From the NCBI RefSeq assembly GCF_023100905.1, contig NZ_CP064686.1:5394001-5458000 (forward strand): a stretch of 64,000 bases of DNA, in the 5' to 3' direction. The position numbers and the translations under genes were made by a program. Source of the stretch: Bradyrhizobium sp. 4. GTDB taxonomy: Bacteria > Pseudomonadota > Alphaproteobacteria > Rhizobiales > Xanthobacteraceae. Below are positions 1 to 7,891 of the stretch, piece after piece (position 1 is the first letter of the stretch; each line of letters begins with the position of its first letter). The notes below the pieces were generated by a model. It was not told the origin of the DNA, did not search any database, and worked only from the letters and a program-made list of their open reading frames with translations.

Positions 1-689
1 TCGTCCTGCCACTCGGCCCCCGCGACGCGCGCCAGCAAGCGAACGACGTCGCGAACGTCGGTCCAATCCCTTATCTCGGCCCCCGTCCCTCCGAGATTCA
101 GCGTTTCTACCTCGCTCCCCAGCCGAGAGCAGATATCCCAGAGCAGTTGCTTGCGAAGGTGAGGACCGTAGACAGAGAACAGCCGCACGGCCATGCAGTG
201 AATGCCGAAGCTCTGGACGTAGCTTTGGCACAACTGTTCCATGACCAGCTTGTGGTGTCCGTAAGGCGACATCGGCAGAAGCGCCGCGCTCTCCGGAATC
301 GGACCGGTATGATCGGCGCCGTAGACAGCGGCGCTTGACACCGCGATCAGCCGGCTGCTGGGCGCAAAACTTCGAAGCCATTCGAGCAGCCGCGCCGTGC
401 TCGTCACGGTCCGCGAAAAATCCTCGAACGGGCGCGCGATCGACAGCCCAACCGACGACCCGCCGGCCAGATGGAAGACGTGCGACGGCAGGCCGTGCAA
501 GGCGGCGAGCGCATTCAGATTGGCATCATCAACTTCACCGTTGATCCAGGCCTGCAAACCGAGGGCCTGTGCCTGGGCCGGATCCAGCGCACCGTGACCG
601 ACGCCATGGACCGCATGCCCGGCGCTCGCCAGTTCGCGAACGAGATGACGTCCGATGAATCCGTTCGCACCGGTAACCCACGTGGACAT
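1..689 (-). CDS. NAD-dependent epimerase/dehydratase (C-terminus beyond window)
   Basis: Extended short-chain dehydrogenase of the nucleotide-sugar epimerase/dehydratase family. The first residues read STWVTGANGFIGRHL, which contains the GxxGxxG dinucleotide-binding loop. A VSSAAVYG strand follows, then the catalytic YxxxK as YGHHK. The ATG at 689 lies 3 bases after the stop of the methyltransferase gene, so the two are co-transcribed and this is the last visible gene of the polysaccharide operon. About 229 codons are present; families of this type usually run to about 300, so roughly the last quarter lies outside the window. It probably makes or modifies a nucleotide sugar for the glycan built by this cluster. 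The exact substrate cannot be told. Confidence 0.85.
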   Translation of the reverse strand, partial: MSTWVTGANGFIGRHLVRELASAGHAVHGVGHGALDPAQAQALGLQAWINGEVDDANLNALAALHGLPSHVFHLAGGSSVGLSIARPFEDFSRTVTSTARLLEWLRSFAPSSRLIAVSSAAVYGADHTGPIPESAALLPMSPYGHHKLVMEQLCQSYVQSFGIHCMAVRLFSVYGPHLRKQLLWDICSRLGSEVETLNLGGTGAEIRDWTDVRDVVRLLARVAGAEWQD

Positions 690-692
690 GTC

Positions 693-1544
693 CTAGACCT
701 TGTGACAGACGAACGAATAGAGCCGGCCGGGCCGGTGGTCAAAGCGCTCGGCAAGCGAGAGCAGGGACTCGAAGACATGCTGCGAAGCAAACGCCGCGCG
801 CCACAGCGGGCCGGCGGGAATCTTCCGCGTCAGTTTTTCGACGACCGCGGATCGCAGCGTCTGCATCGTATACGGGAACAGATTGATCGCGCTCTGCAGC
901 GGAGCCAGTGTCCCGACAGTGGCGAACCCGGCCGACTTCAACGCGCCGGTATAGCGGTCGAGCAGGTAGGCATGCTCGCCCCCGTAGAGGTGATGCAGCG
1001 GGTGCTGATCGAGGAATTTTTGAAGATCGCCTTCCTTGCTGATCACGTGCTCGCGCGCCGCGATCAGCATACCGCCGGGGCGAAGCACGCGAAAAATCTC
1101 GCGGCAGGCACCATCAAGGTCGCGGGTATGATGCAGCACGGCGCGCGCGAAGACGAGATCGAAAGTGTTGTCGGCGAACGGCAGGCGCTCGGAAAACTCC
1201 TCGACCACCTGGATGGGCAGCTGCGTGCTCGCCGCAAGAGCCCGGATTGCCGCAGTGCCGACGATGGCGCTGCCATCGGGCTCGAGTGCAGTCACCTCAA
1301 ATCCGCTGCGAGCCAGCGCGTAGCTGGCAATGCCGCGCCCCGCTCCCACATCGAGAGCCGTGCCAGAGCGCCCGGCCAGGAGCGCCGTGACCGCCTGCCA
1401 TTCGGAACTCTGAAAATAACGCTCGGCGGCGGCGATCAGCGGATCATCGTAGAAGGCGTCGCGCACGAGCTGACCCTGATCCGGCTGATTGCGCAGCCAG
1501 ACAACGGCATCCTCCCACGTCGTGAACTTGTCGTCACCGCTCAT
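693..1544 (-). CDS. Class I SAM-dependent methyltransferase
   Basis: Rossmann-fold methyltransferase of 283 residues. Motif I is LDVGAGRGIASYAL near residue 91, followed by the acidic end of strand 2 (TALEPDG). The region LPFADNTFDLVFARAVLHH and then FRVLRPGGMLI are the usual motifs of the Methyltransf_11 group. Its start overlaps the end of the upstream acyltransferase gene by 11 bases and its stop is 3 bases before the epimerase, which suggests translational coupling. It probably methylates a sugar or glycan intermediate of the surface polysaccharide. That acceptor is inferred from neighbours only. Confidence 0.85.
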   Translation of the reverse strand: MSGDDKFTTWEDAVVWLRNQPDQGQLVRDAFYDDPLIAAAERYFQSSEWQAVTALLAGRSGTALDVGAGRGIASYALARSGFEVTALEPDGSAIVGTAAIRALAASTQLPIQVVEEFSERLPFADNTFDLVFARAVLHHTRDLDGACREIFRVLRPGGMLIAAREHVISKEGDLQKFLDQHPLHHLYGGEHAYLLDRYTGALKSAGFATVGTLAPLQSAINLFPYTMQTLRSAVVEKLTRKIPAGPLWRAAFASQHVFESLLSLAERFDHRPGRLYSFVCHKV

Positions 1545-2139
1545 CGGACCGGAGCTCCCTGACCAGCACAGCCGGATTTCCGGCCACGATCGAGAAAGGC
1601 GGCACGTCCTTGGTCACGACGGCCCCGGCCGCCACCACGGCCCCCGGCCCGACCGTCACGCCGCGCAGCACCATGGCTCCCGCGCCAATCCAGGCATCAT
1701 CGCAGATCCGGACCGGGCTTTCGTCGAGCGAGAGTTCGCGCGGATGACCACTTGTGAAGATCTGCCGGACCTGGGCATGCCGCGCGGCCGCCCCGATCGG
1801 ATGGGTCAGACTGTCGAAAACATTTGCCGAATGGGAGATCAGAACCCGGTTTCCGATTTCGATGGAGCCGGCCGACCAGATCCGCGTCCCCTCCCCGACA
1901 TAGCACCATTCGCCGATCTTGATCTCGCCGCCATGGGCGAAGGTCATGAGTTCGCCGAGGATCCGGCTCTGTGGGCCGATGACGATCCTGTCGGCATCGC
2001 CGCGGATGTTCCTGATCCTCGCGCTGGCTCCGAGCGCTGCCCCGTCATCGAGACGGCAAGTCGCCCGGCCCATCATGCGCTGGATCAGGTAGTCGGCATT
2101 GCGGCCGGTGAGCCGCTGGATCAGCAAGTTGAGGTTCAT
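1534..2139 (-). CDS. Hexapeptide-repeat acyltransferase (WbbJ/CysE-like fold)
   Basis: Left-handed beta-helix acyltransferase of 201 residues. Imperfect hexapeptide repeats run through the protein (for example IRVWSAGSIEIG-like and VLRGVTVGPGAVVAAGAVV). It ends with the family signature VPPFSIVAGNPAVLV seen in O-acetyltransferases of capsule, exopolysaccharide and O-antigen clusters. A His in the SHSANVFDSLTH segment could be catalytic. It sits between a glycosyltransferase and a methyltransferase on the same strand. It most likely O-acetylates the glycan from acetyl-CoA. Donor and acceptor are inferred from the family. Confidence 0.85.
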   Translation of the reverse strand: MNLNLLIQRLTGRNADYLIQRMMGRATCRLDDGAALGASARIRNIRGDADRIVIGPQSRILGELMTFAHGGEIKIGEWCYVGEGTRIWSAGSIEIGNRVLISHSANVFDSLTHPIGAAARHAQVRQIFTSGHPRELSLDESPVRICDDAWIGAGAMVLRGVTVGPGAVVAAGAVVTKDVPPFSIVAGNPAVLVRELRSDER

Positions 2140-2181
2140 GCAATCAACTGAAATCGCGTCGTTCTGGACGCTCTAGCACGG

Positions 2182-3270
2182 CTAAACCCGTCCGACGAGG
2201 TCGCCGAACTGTTTCCATTGCGCGTCCTTGCTGTAGATGTCCCGGATGCGGGCCCGACCAAGCGCAGCGAACTCCGCCAATCTAGGCCAGTCCTGCAGAC
2301 TGCGCGAAATGACCTCGACGGCCTGTTCGGGGCTATTGTAGGTCTCGATAGTCACCCCCTCCTGCATGCCGGCGGGATAGCTACCGGCGTCGGAGACAAG
2401 CAATGCGCCGCATCCCATCGTCTCGAAGCAACGCATGTTGCCGCGATCCGTGCCGGCCATGTCGATCGCGCCGTTGAACACGATCTTCGACGAGCCAATC
2501 AGTTCGTAGAGGGCTCTGCCGAACACCGGCGGCCTAGCAATGGCGGCGATGGCATCGGGGCGCCGGTGCTGTCGCAGTGGCAGCAATCGCCCGATCGTGC
2601 TCTCTGCGAGCCTGGTCAGGCGTGATGCATCGAGACAAAGCACGATATTGCGGTGATCGGCGAGCTGTGCGACCTGCTCCAGCGTCTTGGCGCGCACGCG
2701 ATGATGTCGAGAATAGCCGCCGGCAAAGGCGACATCGATCGGGCGCTCGCCGTGGCCATACTCCTCCATCACCGGATCATGCGCCGGGAAGAATGTTTCG
2801 ACCCGGCATCCGTTACGGCGCCAGATATCGAGGATAGAGGGAGCATTTCCGAGCACGGCTCGATAGGCAGTGAAATCGGCATTTCCCGACGGCGCGGCAC
2901 GCCAGCACAGCGCCTTCTTCACGCAGCCCGGCAGCTTGGCAACGAATGCGCTTGGGTAGCGCACGGGATCGAGATTGTAGAATACCTCAGTAGCGTGATG
3001 CTCAATTTGCGCGAGCAGAATGGCCTCGAGCGTCGGCTCGCCCGACATACCCTGCTCGCGCGCCCAGCGGCGCTGCAGGACCTTGTCGTCACCGTTGGTG
3101 AAGAAGGCGTCCGGCGAACCGTCGAGCACCGGTTGAAGAAAATGCGACGCGCCGAAACGGTCGTGCAGAAACACGCGCCGCCGCTCCGCGAAGCTTTGCG
3201 TGCCGGCCGCGAGCTGGTTCAACCGCGGCAGATAGGACGGATATAGGGCGCTATTCTGGAACAGACGCAT
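2182..3270 (-). CDS. Glycosyltransferase, CgeB-like (GT-B)
   Basis: A 362-residue protein with a C-terminal GT-B-type domain. The segment MRCFETMGCGALLVSD near residue 280 is the Glyco_trans_1_2/CgeB signature where the nucleotide-sugar diphosphate is expected to bind. The N-terminal half has no recognisable signal or membrane segment, so it is likely cytoplasmic or peripheral. The start is 4 bases below the asparagine synthase stop, in the same operon. It probably adds one sugar to the lipid-linked repeat unit. Donor specificity cannot be read. Confidence 0.75.
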   Translation of the reverse strand: MRLFQNSALYPSYLPRLNQLAAGTQSFAERRRVFLHDRFGASHFLQPVLDGSPDAFFTNGDDKVLQRRWAREQGMSGEPTLEAILLAQIEHHATEVFYNLDPVRYPSAFVAKLPGCVKKALCWRAAPSGNADFTAYRAVLGNAPSILDIWRRNGCRVETFFPAHDPVMEEYGHGERPIDVAFAGGYSRHHRVRAKTLEQVAQLADHRNIVLCLDASRLTRLAESTIGRLLPLRQHRRPDAIAAIARPPVFGRALYELIGSSKIVFNGAIDMAGTDRGNMRCFETMGCGALLVSDAGSYPAGMQEGVTIETYNSPEQAVEVISRSLQDWPRLAEFAALGRARIRDIYSKDAQWKQFGDLVGRV

Positions 3271-3273
3271 CGT

Positions 3274-5112
3274 TTACGCGTACCTCGCCAACATCCATTT
3301 CATATTCAGATACGGCCAGATCCGCCCGACCGACTCCCAGTCCCAGGACTTCGTCGCCGTCAAACGGCTGACCGCCGCGCGCAGGCCCGCTTCATCCACC
3401 AGTTCCGCGAACGCCGGCACATTCTTGTTCAGCAGGTCAGCCGTCCAGCCGGCCAGCGGTCCGTTCAGCCATTCCGGCATCGGCGAATTGAAGCCGACCT
3501 TGCGGCGAGCGGTGCGAATGGACTCCGGCATCAAATTGGCCATCGCCCCCCGGGCAACAGCCTTGGTATAGCCGTCTGCCGACTTGCTGCTTTCGGGAAG
3601 CGCCATCGTATAGGTCACCAGCCGCCAATCCATGAACGGCATGCGGACTTCGACGCCGTGCGCCATCGAAAGGCGATCGAAGTTGCGCAGGATGGTGGGC
3701 AGCACCGTGCTGTGAAACATCCGATAGAGGCGCTTGTTCAAGCCACCCCATTCACGCGGCAGCACATCGTCCTCCGCTATCAACGGGAGCGGGGCGGGAA
3801 GATTGCGCAGCCCACCGCGCAGAAAATACACGCCCTTCCGCTTGAGGGCCAACGCACGGAGGACATCCACACAACGCCGGGCCAGTTTCGAACGTGACGC
3901 GAGGTCCTCCGCCGCGTTCCGTATTTGAAACGCGCGCGCTTGTCCTTCCTGCAAATAGCCGCCCATCAGCTCGTCCGCGCCGTGGCCGTCGAGTGACACC
4001 GTCACGTTGTTCTGGGTCAATTGGCGATAGAGCAGCCATATGGCGCTGGGCAACGCGATGTAGACGTCATCGAGATCGTCGAGAATCTGATCGAGGTCCG
4101 TCAGCGCATCGGCCTGTCCGATTTCGAGAAAAGTTGGCGCGACATTGGCCCAGACGGCGGCCTCCTCGGCCATCGGCCTCTCGTCGTTCAAGGCGCCGGG
4201 GAACGTCGCAACAAAGGCGTGACGCCATGCCGCGCTGTCACGCGGCCCCATGCCTTCTTTCTCGTGCGCCGCCATGGCGCAAATCACGGCCGAGGAATCG
4301 AAGCCACCCGACAGGCATGTTCCGATTGGCACATCGCTGCGCATGCGCAGCGCCACCGCATCCTGGAACAGCTCGCGAAAGCGCGCGACACGCTCGGCTT
4401 CGGTGGCCGGCACCGGTGGCAGATGGTCCACGGTCCGCCACCAACGCTTGACACTGACCTTGCCCTGGCGAAGCCACATGCAGTGGCCGCCCTGCAGGCG
4501 GCGAACCTGGCGAAACAGGGTCCGCTCGCTTCCTTCGATCCCGAAGGCATCGAGGAGCAGCCGGCGCGCAACCTCCATGTCGACGAAAGTATCGATCAGT
4601 CCGCTCCGTACCAGCGCCCGTTGCTCGGAGGCGAAGATGAATCGTTCCGGCGACGTGGCATAGAGCAGCGGCTTGATGCCGAAGCGGTCGCGCGCAAAGA
4701 ACAGCTCGCGGGTGCTCGTGTCGAAGATCGCCAAGGCCCACATGCCGTTGAAGCGGGGCAGCATGTCCTCCCGCCAGGCCTGCCAGGCGGCCAGGATCAC
4801 TTCGGTATCGGATTGGCTGCGGAACACCGCGCCCTGCGCCTCGAGTTCGCGGCGAAGCTCGAGGAAGTTGTAGATCTCGCCGTTGAACACGATCACATGG
4901 CGGCCGTCCGCGGACAGCATGGGCTGATAGCCGCCCTCGCCGGGATCGATGATCGCCAGGCGGCGGTGGCCGAATGCGAGGCTTCGGTCCGCGCTGAACC
5001 AGGTCCCCTCGCCGAACGGACCGCGATGCGCGATCAGGCTGGTCAGCCGCGAGATGTCGGCCGGTTCGACCGCATCGCCACCCAGATTTACGATGCCTGC
5101 GATTCCGCACAT
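3274..5112 (-). CDS. asnB: Asparagine synthase (glutamine-hydrolysing) type amidotransferase
   Basis: Full-length AsnB-type enzyme of 612 residues. It begins MCGIAGIV, where Cys2 is the class II glutaminase nucleophile exposed after Met removal. The glutaminase domain continues with AHRGP, FNGEIYNF and SDTEV. The synthetase domain has the pyrophosphate loop LSGGFDSSAV near residue 265 and the motif SLDGHGADELMGGY. AsnB paralogs inside polysaccharide clusters often amidate sugar-acid or amino-acid substituents rather than free aspartate. Its position 4 bases from both the flippase and the glycosyltransferase supports that, but a housekeeping role is not excluded. Confidence 0.9.
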   Translation of the reverse strand: MCGIAGIVNLGGDAVEPADISRLTSLIAHRGPFGEGTWFSADRSLAFGHRRLAIIDPGEGGYQPMLSADGRHVIVFNGEIYNFLELRRELEAQGAVFRSQSDTEVILAAWQAWREDMLPRFNGMWALAIFDTSTRELFFARDRFGIKPLLYATSPERFIFASEQRALVRSGLIDTFVDMEVARRLLLDAFGIEGSERTLFRQVRRLQGGHCMWLRQGKVSVKRWWRTVDHLPPVPATEAERVARFRELFQDAVALRMRSDVPIGTCLSGGFDSSAVICAMAAHEKEGMGPRDSAAWRHAFVATFPGALNDERPMAEEAAVWANVAPTFLEIGQADALTDLDQILDDLDDVYIALPSAIWLLYRQLTQNNVTVSLDGHGADELMGGYLQEGQARAFQIRNAAEDLASRSKLARRCVDVLRALALKRKGVYFLRGGLRNLPAPLPLIAEDDVLPREWGGLNKRLYRMFHSTVLPTILRNFDRLSMAHGVEVRMPFMDWRLVTYTMALPESSKSADGYTKAVARGAMANLMPESIRTARRKVGFNSPMPEWLNGPLAGWTADLLNKNVPAFAELVDEAGLRAAVSRLTATKSWDWESVGRIWPYLNMKWMLARYA

Positions 5113-5115
5113 GTC

Positions 5116-6678
5116 CTAGACAGTCTTGAGGGGCCAGAAGCGAGCGACGATCGAACGAATATCTTGCCGGCAAGCCCTTCGATACGGACCCAATTGCGAC
5201 GCCGCAACCACGATTGCGAAAATGATCGCGGCCGTCCCCGACGAAACAGCTCCCACCGACCACCAGGACGGCGCGGGCTGGAATGGCGCGCGGTCGAGAC
5301 CGTACCGCACCGCCAGCGCCGTCGCGATGCCGATGCCGAGCGGCATCAGCACGCAATGCACGATGCGCGACCACATGCCGGCGACGTCAAAACTACGGCA
5401 CAACAGGAAGACAATGGTCGCCATCTGCGCGATCATTCCGGCGCATGCGCTCCAGCCTGCGGCCTGCCATCCGAAGCGTGGCAATGCGATGGCACTGGTC
5501 ACGAGTGTGACGACACCCGTGGTCAAGGCGATAAGCGCGTTGGAGCGCGACCGCCCGTGCGCGAGCAGGTAAAAGCCAAAGACGTTCGCGCTCGATCCGA
5601 GGATCCCGGCAATCGACAGGACGACGAGAACCTGTGCAGCCTCGGCCGCGACCTCGGCGCCGGTCCAAACATGCAGCAGCGGACCGGCCACGGGGATCAA
5701 TCCGCCGAGCGCGCTTGCGGCCAGGACGTTGAGAATCCACGACGATCGGAACAGCAGATCGACCTTGCGGTCCTCGCTCTCCCCCTGCAGCGTGCTGAAG
5801 AAGGGAAGCAGGATCTCGCCGATCTTCAGGATACCGATATAGGTCGCCTCCTGCAGGCGCTGCGCGACGCCGTAGAAGCCGACAAACTGCGGTTGCAGCA
5901 GTGCGCCAAGCAAATATCGATCGGCCTGCCCCGCAAGCAGCGCACCACCCTGTGCGGCAACCTGCCATCCGCCGAACCGAACCAGCCTACCAAGCGCCTC
6001 GCGATGCAATGCTGGAGGCGCCAGCCACTGACGCATTTGGCCGCGACACCAAGCCAGCGCCAGCAACAGGCCGATCGCCAACCCCAGCGCCTGGCAACCC
6101 AGGAATGTCGATGCGTATGGCGCGGCGGGGATCAGGAGGAGCATCGAAAGAGTCGAGACGACAGTGCTGACGATGCCGATCGAGGCGATCCGGCGATAGT
6201 CTTGCCGCGCGGTGAACAACGAAATGAAGATCGCCGATACACACTGGCACAACCAGCCGATACCGGCCAGCGCGAAGGCCAGCGCGAGATCCTCGGCGGC
6301 CGGACCGGTCAGATGAAATCCGAGACGCGCGAGCGGAGCCCCGGCAACCAAAAGGAAAATGGCGATTGGCCCGCCCGCGCCGACCGCGAGAATGGCCGCG
6401 GTCGCGAACAGGCGTCGCGCGTCGTCGCGGTCGGACGGCTCCAGTCGCTGTGCAAGCTCGCGCGACGTCGACAGCCCGAGCGCGTTGCTGAACACCAGTG
6501 CCGGCGCAATGCATGCGGTGACAAGACCCGCGACGCCGAATGCCGCGAGGCCAAGATGGGTGATCACGAAAGGCAGGATGGCCAGGTTCAGCACCACGGC
6601 TACCACGAACGTCATCGCATTCCAGGCGGAATTCCCCAGCAGATCGGGCGGTGTTTTTCTCAACCTCATGCCAGCCAC
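5116..6678 (-). CDS. Polysaccharide flippase-like membrane protein (MOP superfamily)
   Basis: A 520-residue integral membrane protein with about 12-14 hydrophobic segments spread over its length. The layout is that of Wzx/lipid-linked oligosaccharide exporters. It opens the visible polysaccharide operon and is followed 4 bases later by asnB. The reading frame can begin at GTG 6678 or ATG 6669; the first includes residues MAG before MRLRK. It likely flips the lipid-linked repeat unit across the inner membrane. Family assignment rests on hydrophobic pattern, length and context, since this superfamily has no short diagnostic motif. Confidence 0.8.
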   Translation of the reverse strand: MAGMRLRKTPPDLLGNSAWNAMTFVVAVVLNLAILPFVITHLGLAAFGVAGLVTACIAPALVFSNALGLSTSRELAQRLEPSDRDDARRLFATAAILAVGAGGPIAIFLLVAGAPLARLGFHLTGPAAEDLALAFALAGIGWLCQCVSAIFISLFTARQDYRRIASIGIVSTVVSTLSMLLLIPAAPYASTFLGCQALGLAIGLLLALAWCRGQMRQWLAPPALHREALGRLVRFGGWQVAAQGGALLAGQADRYLLGALLQPQFVGFYGVAQRLQEATYIGILKIGEILLPFFSTLQGESEDRKVDLLFRSSWILNVLAASALGGLIPVAGPLLHVWTGAEVAAEAAQVLVVLSIAGILGSSANVFGFYLLAHGRSRSNALIALTTGVVTLVTSAIALPRFGWQAAGWSACAGMIAQMATIVFLLCRSFDVAGMWSRIVHCVLMPLGIGIATALAVRYGLDRAPFQPAPSWWSVGAVSSGTAAIIFAIVVAASQLGPYRRACRQDIRSIVARFWPLKTV

Positions 6679-6715
6679 CCGGCTACCACCTCAACAAGCC
6701 TTTGCCCCGCGCCGG

Positions 6716-6880
6716 TCAGGGTTCCCCCAAGGCAGCGCGAATTCGGGCTAGCAGTCGGTTCACGGAATGTCGATAGCCGGCGGCGGCCGCAGCCGCCACG
6801 GTTTCGACCGTTCTTTCGGGCTCGTCCGGAGGCTTCCCGGACAGATCACGGACGTGTGCGGCCCGATCCCCGAAAAGCAC
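6716..6880 (-). CDS. Possible 54-residue ORF between gspN and the flippase gene
   Basis: A GTG-initiated frame of 54 codons starts 2 bases below the gspN stop and ends 37 bases above the flippase start. The peptide begins VLFGDRAAHVRDLSGK and ends HSVNRLLARIRAALGEP, with amphipathic helical composition and codon use like its neighbours. It could be a small co-transcribed gene, or the tail of a lost longer gene such as a glycosyltransferase. No family is recognised and no strong ribosome binding site is visible. Treat it as a candidate only. Confidence 0.3.
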   Translation of the reverse strand: MLFGDRAAHVRDLSGKPPDEPERTVETVAAAAAAGYRHSVNRLLARIRAALGEP

Positions 6881-6882
6881 GA

Positions 6883-7566
6883 TCAGAGCCCATCCGACTC
6901 GCCGTTCTTGGGCGTCGAGCGCGGCACGAAAGGCGAAGATGGGTCAGTCAGGCCCGGCATCGTTGGCCTTCCGCCGGCATCCGCGGGCGGGCCCGCGGGA
7001 GGGGCTGCGTCCGGCCGCTGGAGCGCCAGCACCTCGCTGCGCTCGCCCTGCTTGAAGGTCACCTCGCGCGGCTGCACGGAGGTCAGCGACCAGCCGCCGA
7101 GCGATTCGCCCTGCCGCAGGCGCACGACCTTTTGATCGGTGCGGTTGACGAGAATCGCGATGGCATCGCCCTCGCCCACCACGGCCCCGACCAGCAACAG
7201 CGGCGGCGGGGCCTCGACGGGCTTGGGGGGCGGTGCGGACACATCCTCGACCGGCGATGCCACGACCGCGCGCGGCGGCGGCCGGCGCATGGCCGAGAAG
7301 ATCGGGCGCTCCTGGGTCGCGGTCAGGGCCGAGAGTGGCACCGACCACAGCGGATTGCCGCGAGGAGCGGGCTTGGTCGAAGCCTGCTGCGGTGGCCGCG
7401 CGATCGGGCGCATCGTTCCGACATCGACACTGTCGGCGGGGCTGCCCGCAGCATCGTCGGACAGGACATCGATCCGCGATGAGGTGGCGGCCATGGTCCC
7501 GGCGGGGCCCAGAACCACGCACAATACGGCCAGTCCTGTCGGTCTCAACCACCCGGACATCGACAT
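6883..7566 (-). CDS. gspN: Type II secretion protein GspN/GspC-like periplasmic component
   Basis: A 227-residue protein with an N-terminal hydrophobic segment (residues about 9-26) ending in a TMAA signal-like region. A Pro/Ala-rich linker follows, then a small beta domain from about residue 130: PLLLVGAVVGEGDAIAILV, then VVRLRQGESLGGW. This resembles the HR domain of GspC that binds the secretin. The preceding ERPIFSAMRRPPP segment is common to rhizobial 'GspN' annotations. No separate gspC is present in the window, so this protein may do the job of coupling the inner-membrane platform to GspD. It is separated from the rest of the gsp genes by the autotransporter gene on the other strand. 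Confidence 0.65.
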   Translation of the reverse strand: MSMSGWLRPTGLAVLCVVLGPAGTMAATSSRIDVLSDDAAGSPADSVDVGTMRPIARPPQQASTKPAPRGNPLWSVPLSALTATQERPIFSAMRRPPPRAVVASPVEDVSAPPPKPVEAPPPLLLVGAVVGEGDAIAILVNRTDQKVVRLRQGESLGGWSLTSVQPREVTFKQGERSEVLALQRPDAAPPAGPPADAGGRPTMPGLTDPSSPFVPRSTPKNGESDGL

Positions 7567-7891
7567 TCCCCTGCGACCACCGTTCGCACGAAAAGACGGC
7601 GAGGCGTCCGCGCCAAACTAGTTCCGATCGTCAGCGCCATCAACCTAAAGCGTGCTGCCGGACCGACGGCAAAGCCATTTGCTCCGCAGATGTTGCAATG
7701 CATGAATATGTTGCCCGAGGGCCACGATGGTCGAAAATGCAAGGCGGAACAGGGCGGAACCCGATGCAGATGGATATCCGTTCATTGCGGCACGCTGCAA
7801 CGCTATGAGATCATGGCGAAAGCGCCGGGCCTTGCCACGCGCCTCCGTTACCTCGTTTGCGACTATTTCTTTGCTGATTTGAGAAGACCTG
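7567..7891. other. Divergent intergenic region, gspN / autotransporter
   Basis: These 325 bases lie between divergent genes and must hold promoters for gspN (leftward) and the autotransporter (rightward). The open frames crossing it have poor coding character. No convincing -35/-10 pair, operator or hairpin stood out. The autotransporter ATG has only a weak AGAAG-type ribosome binding site. Confidence 0.4.

Noticed and set aside
4021..7482. A plus-strand open frame of more than 1100 codons opposite asnB, the flippase and gspN
   Set aside because: It spans three well-supported minus-strand genes, is Arg/Gln/His-rich without motifs, and is a GC-skew shadow.
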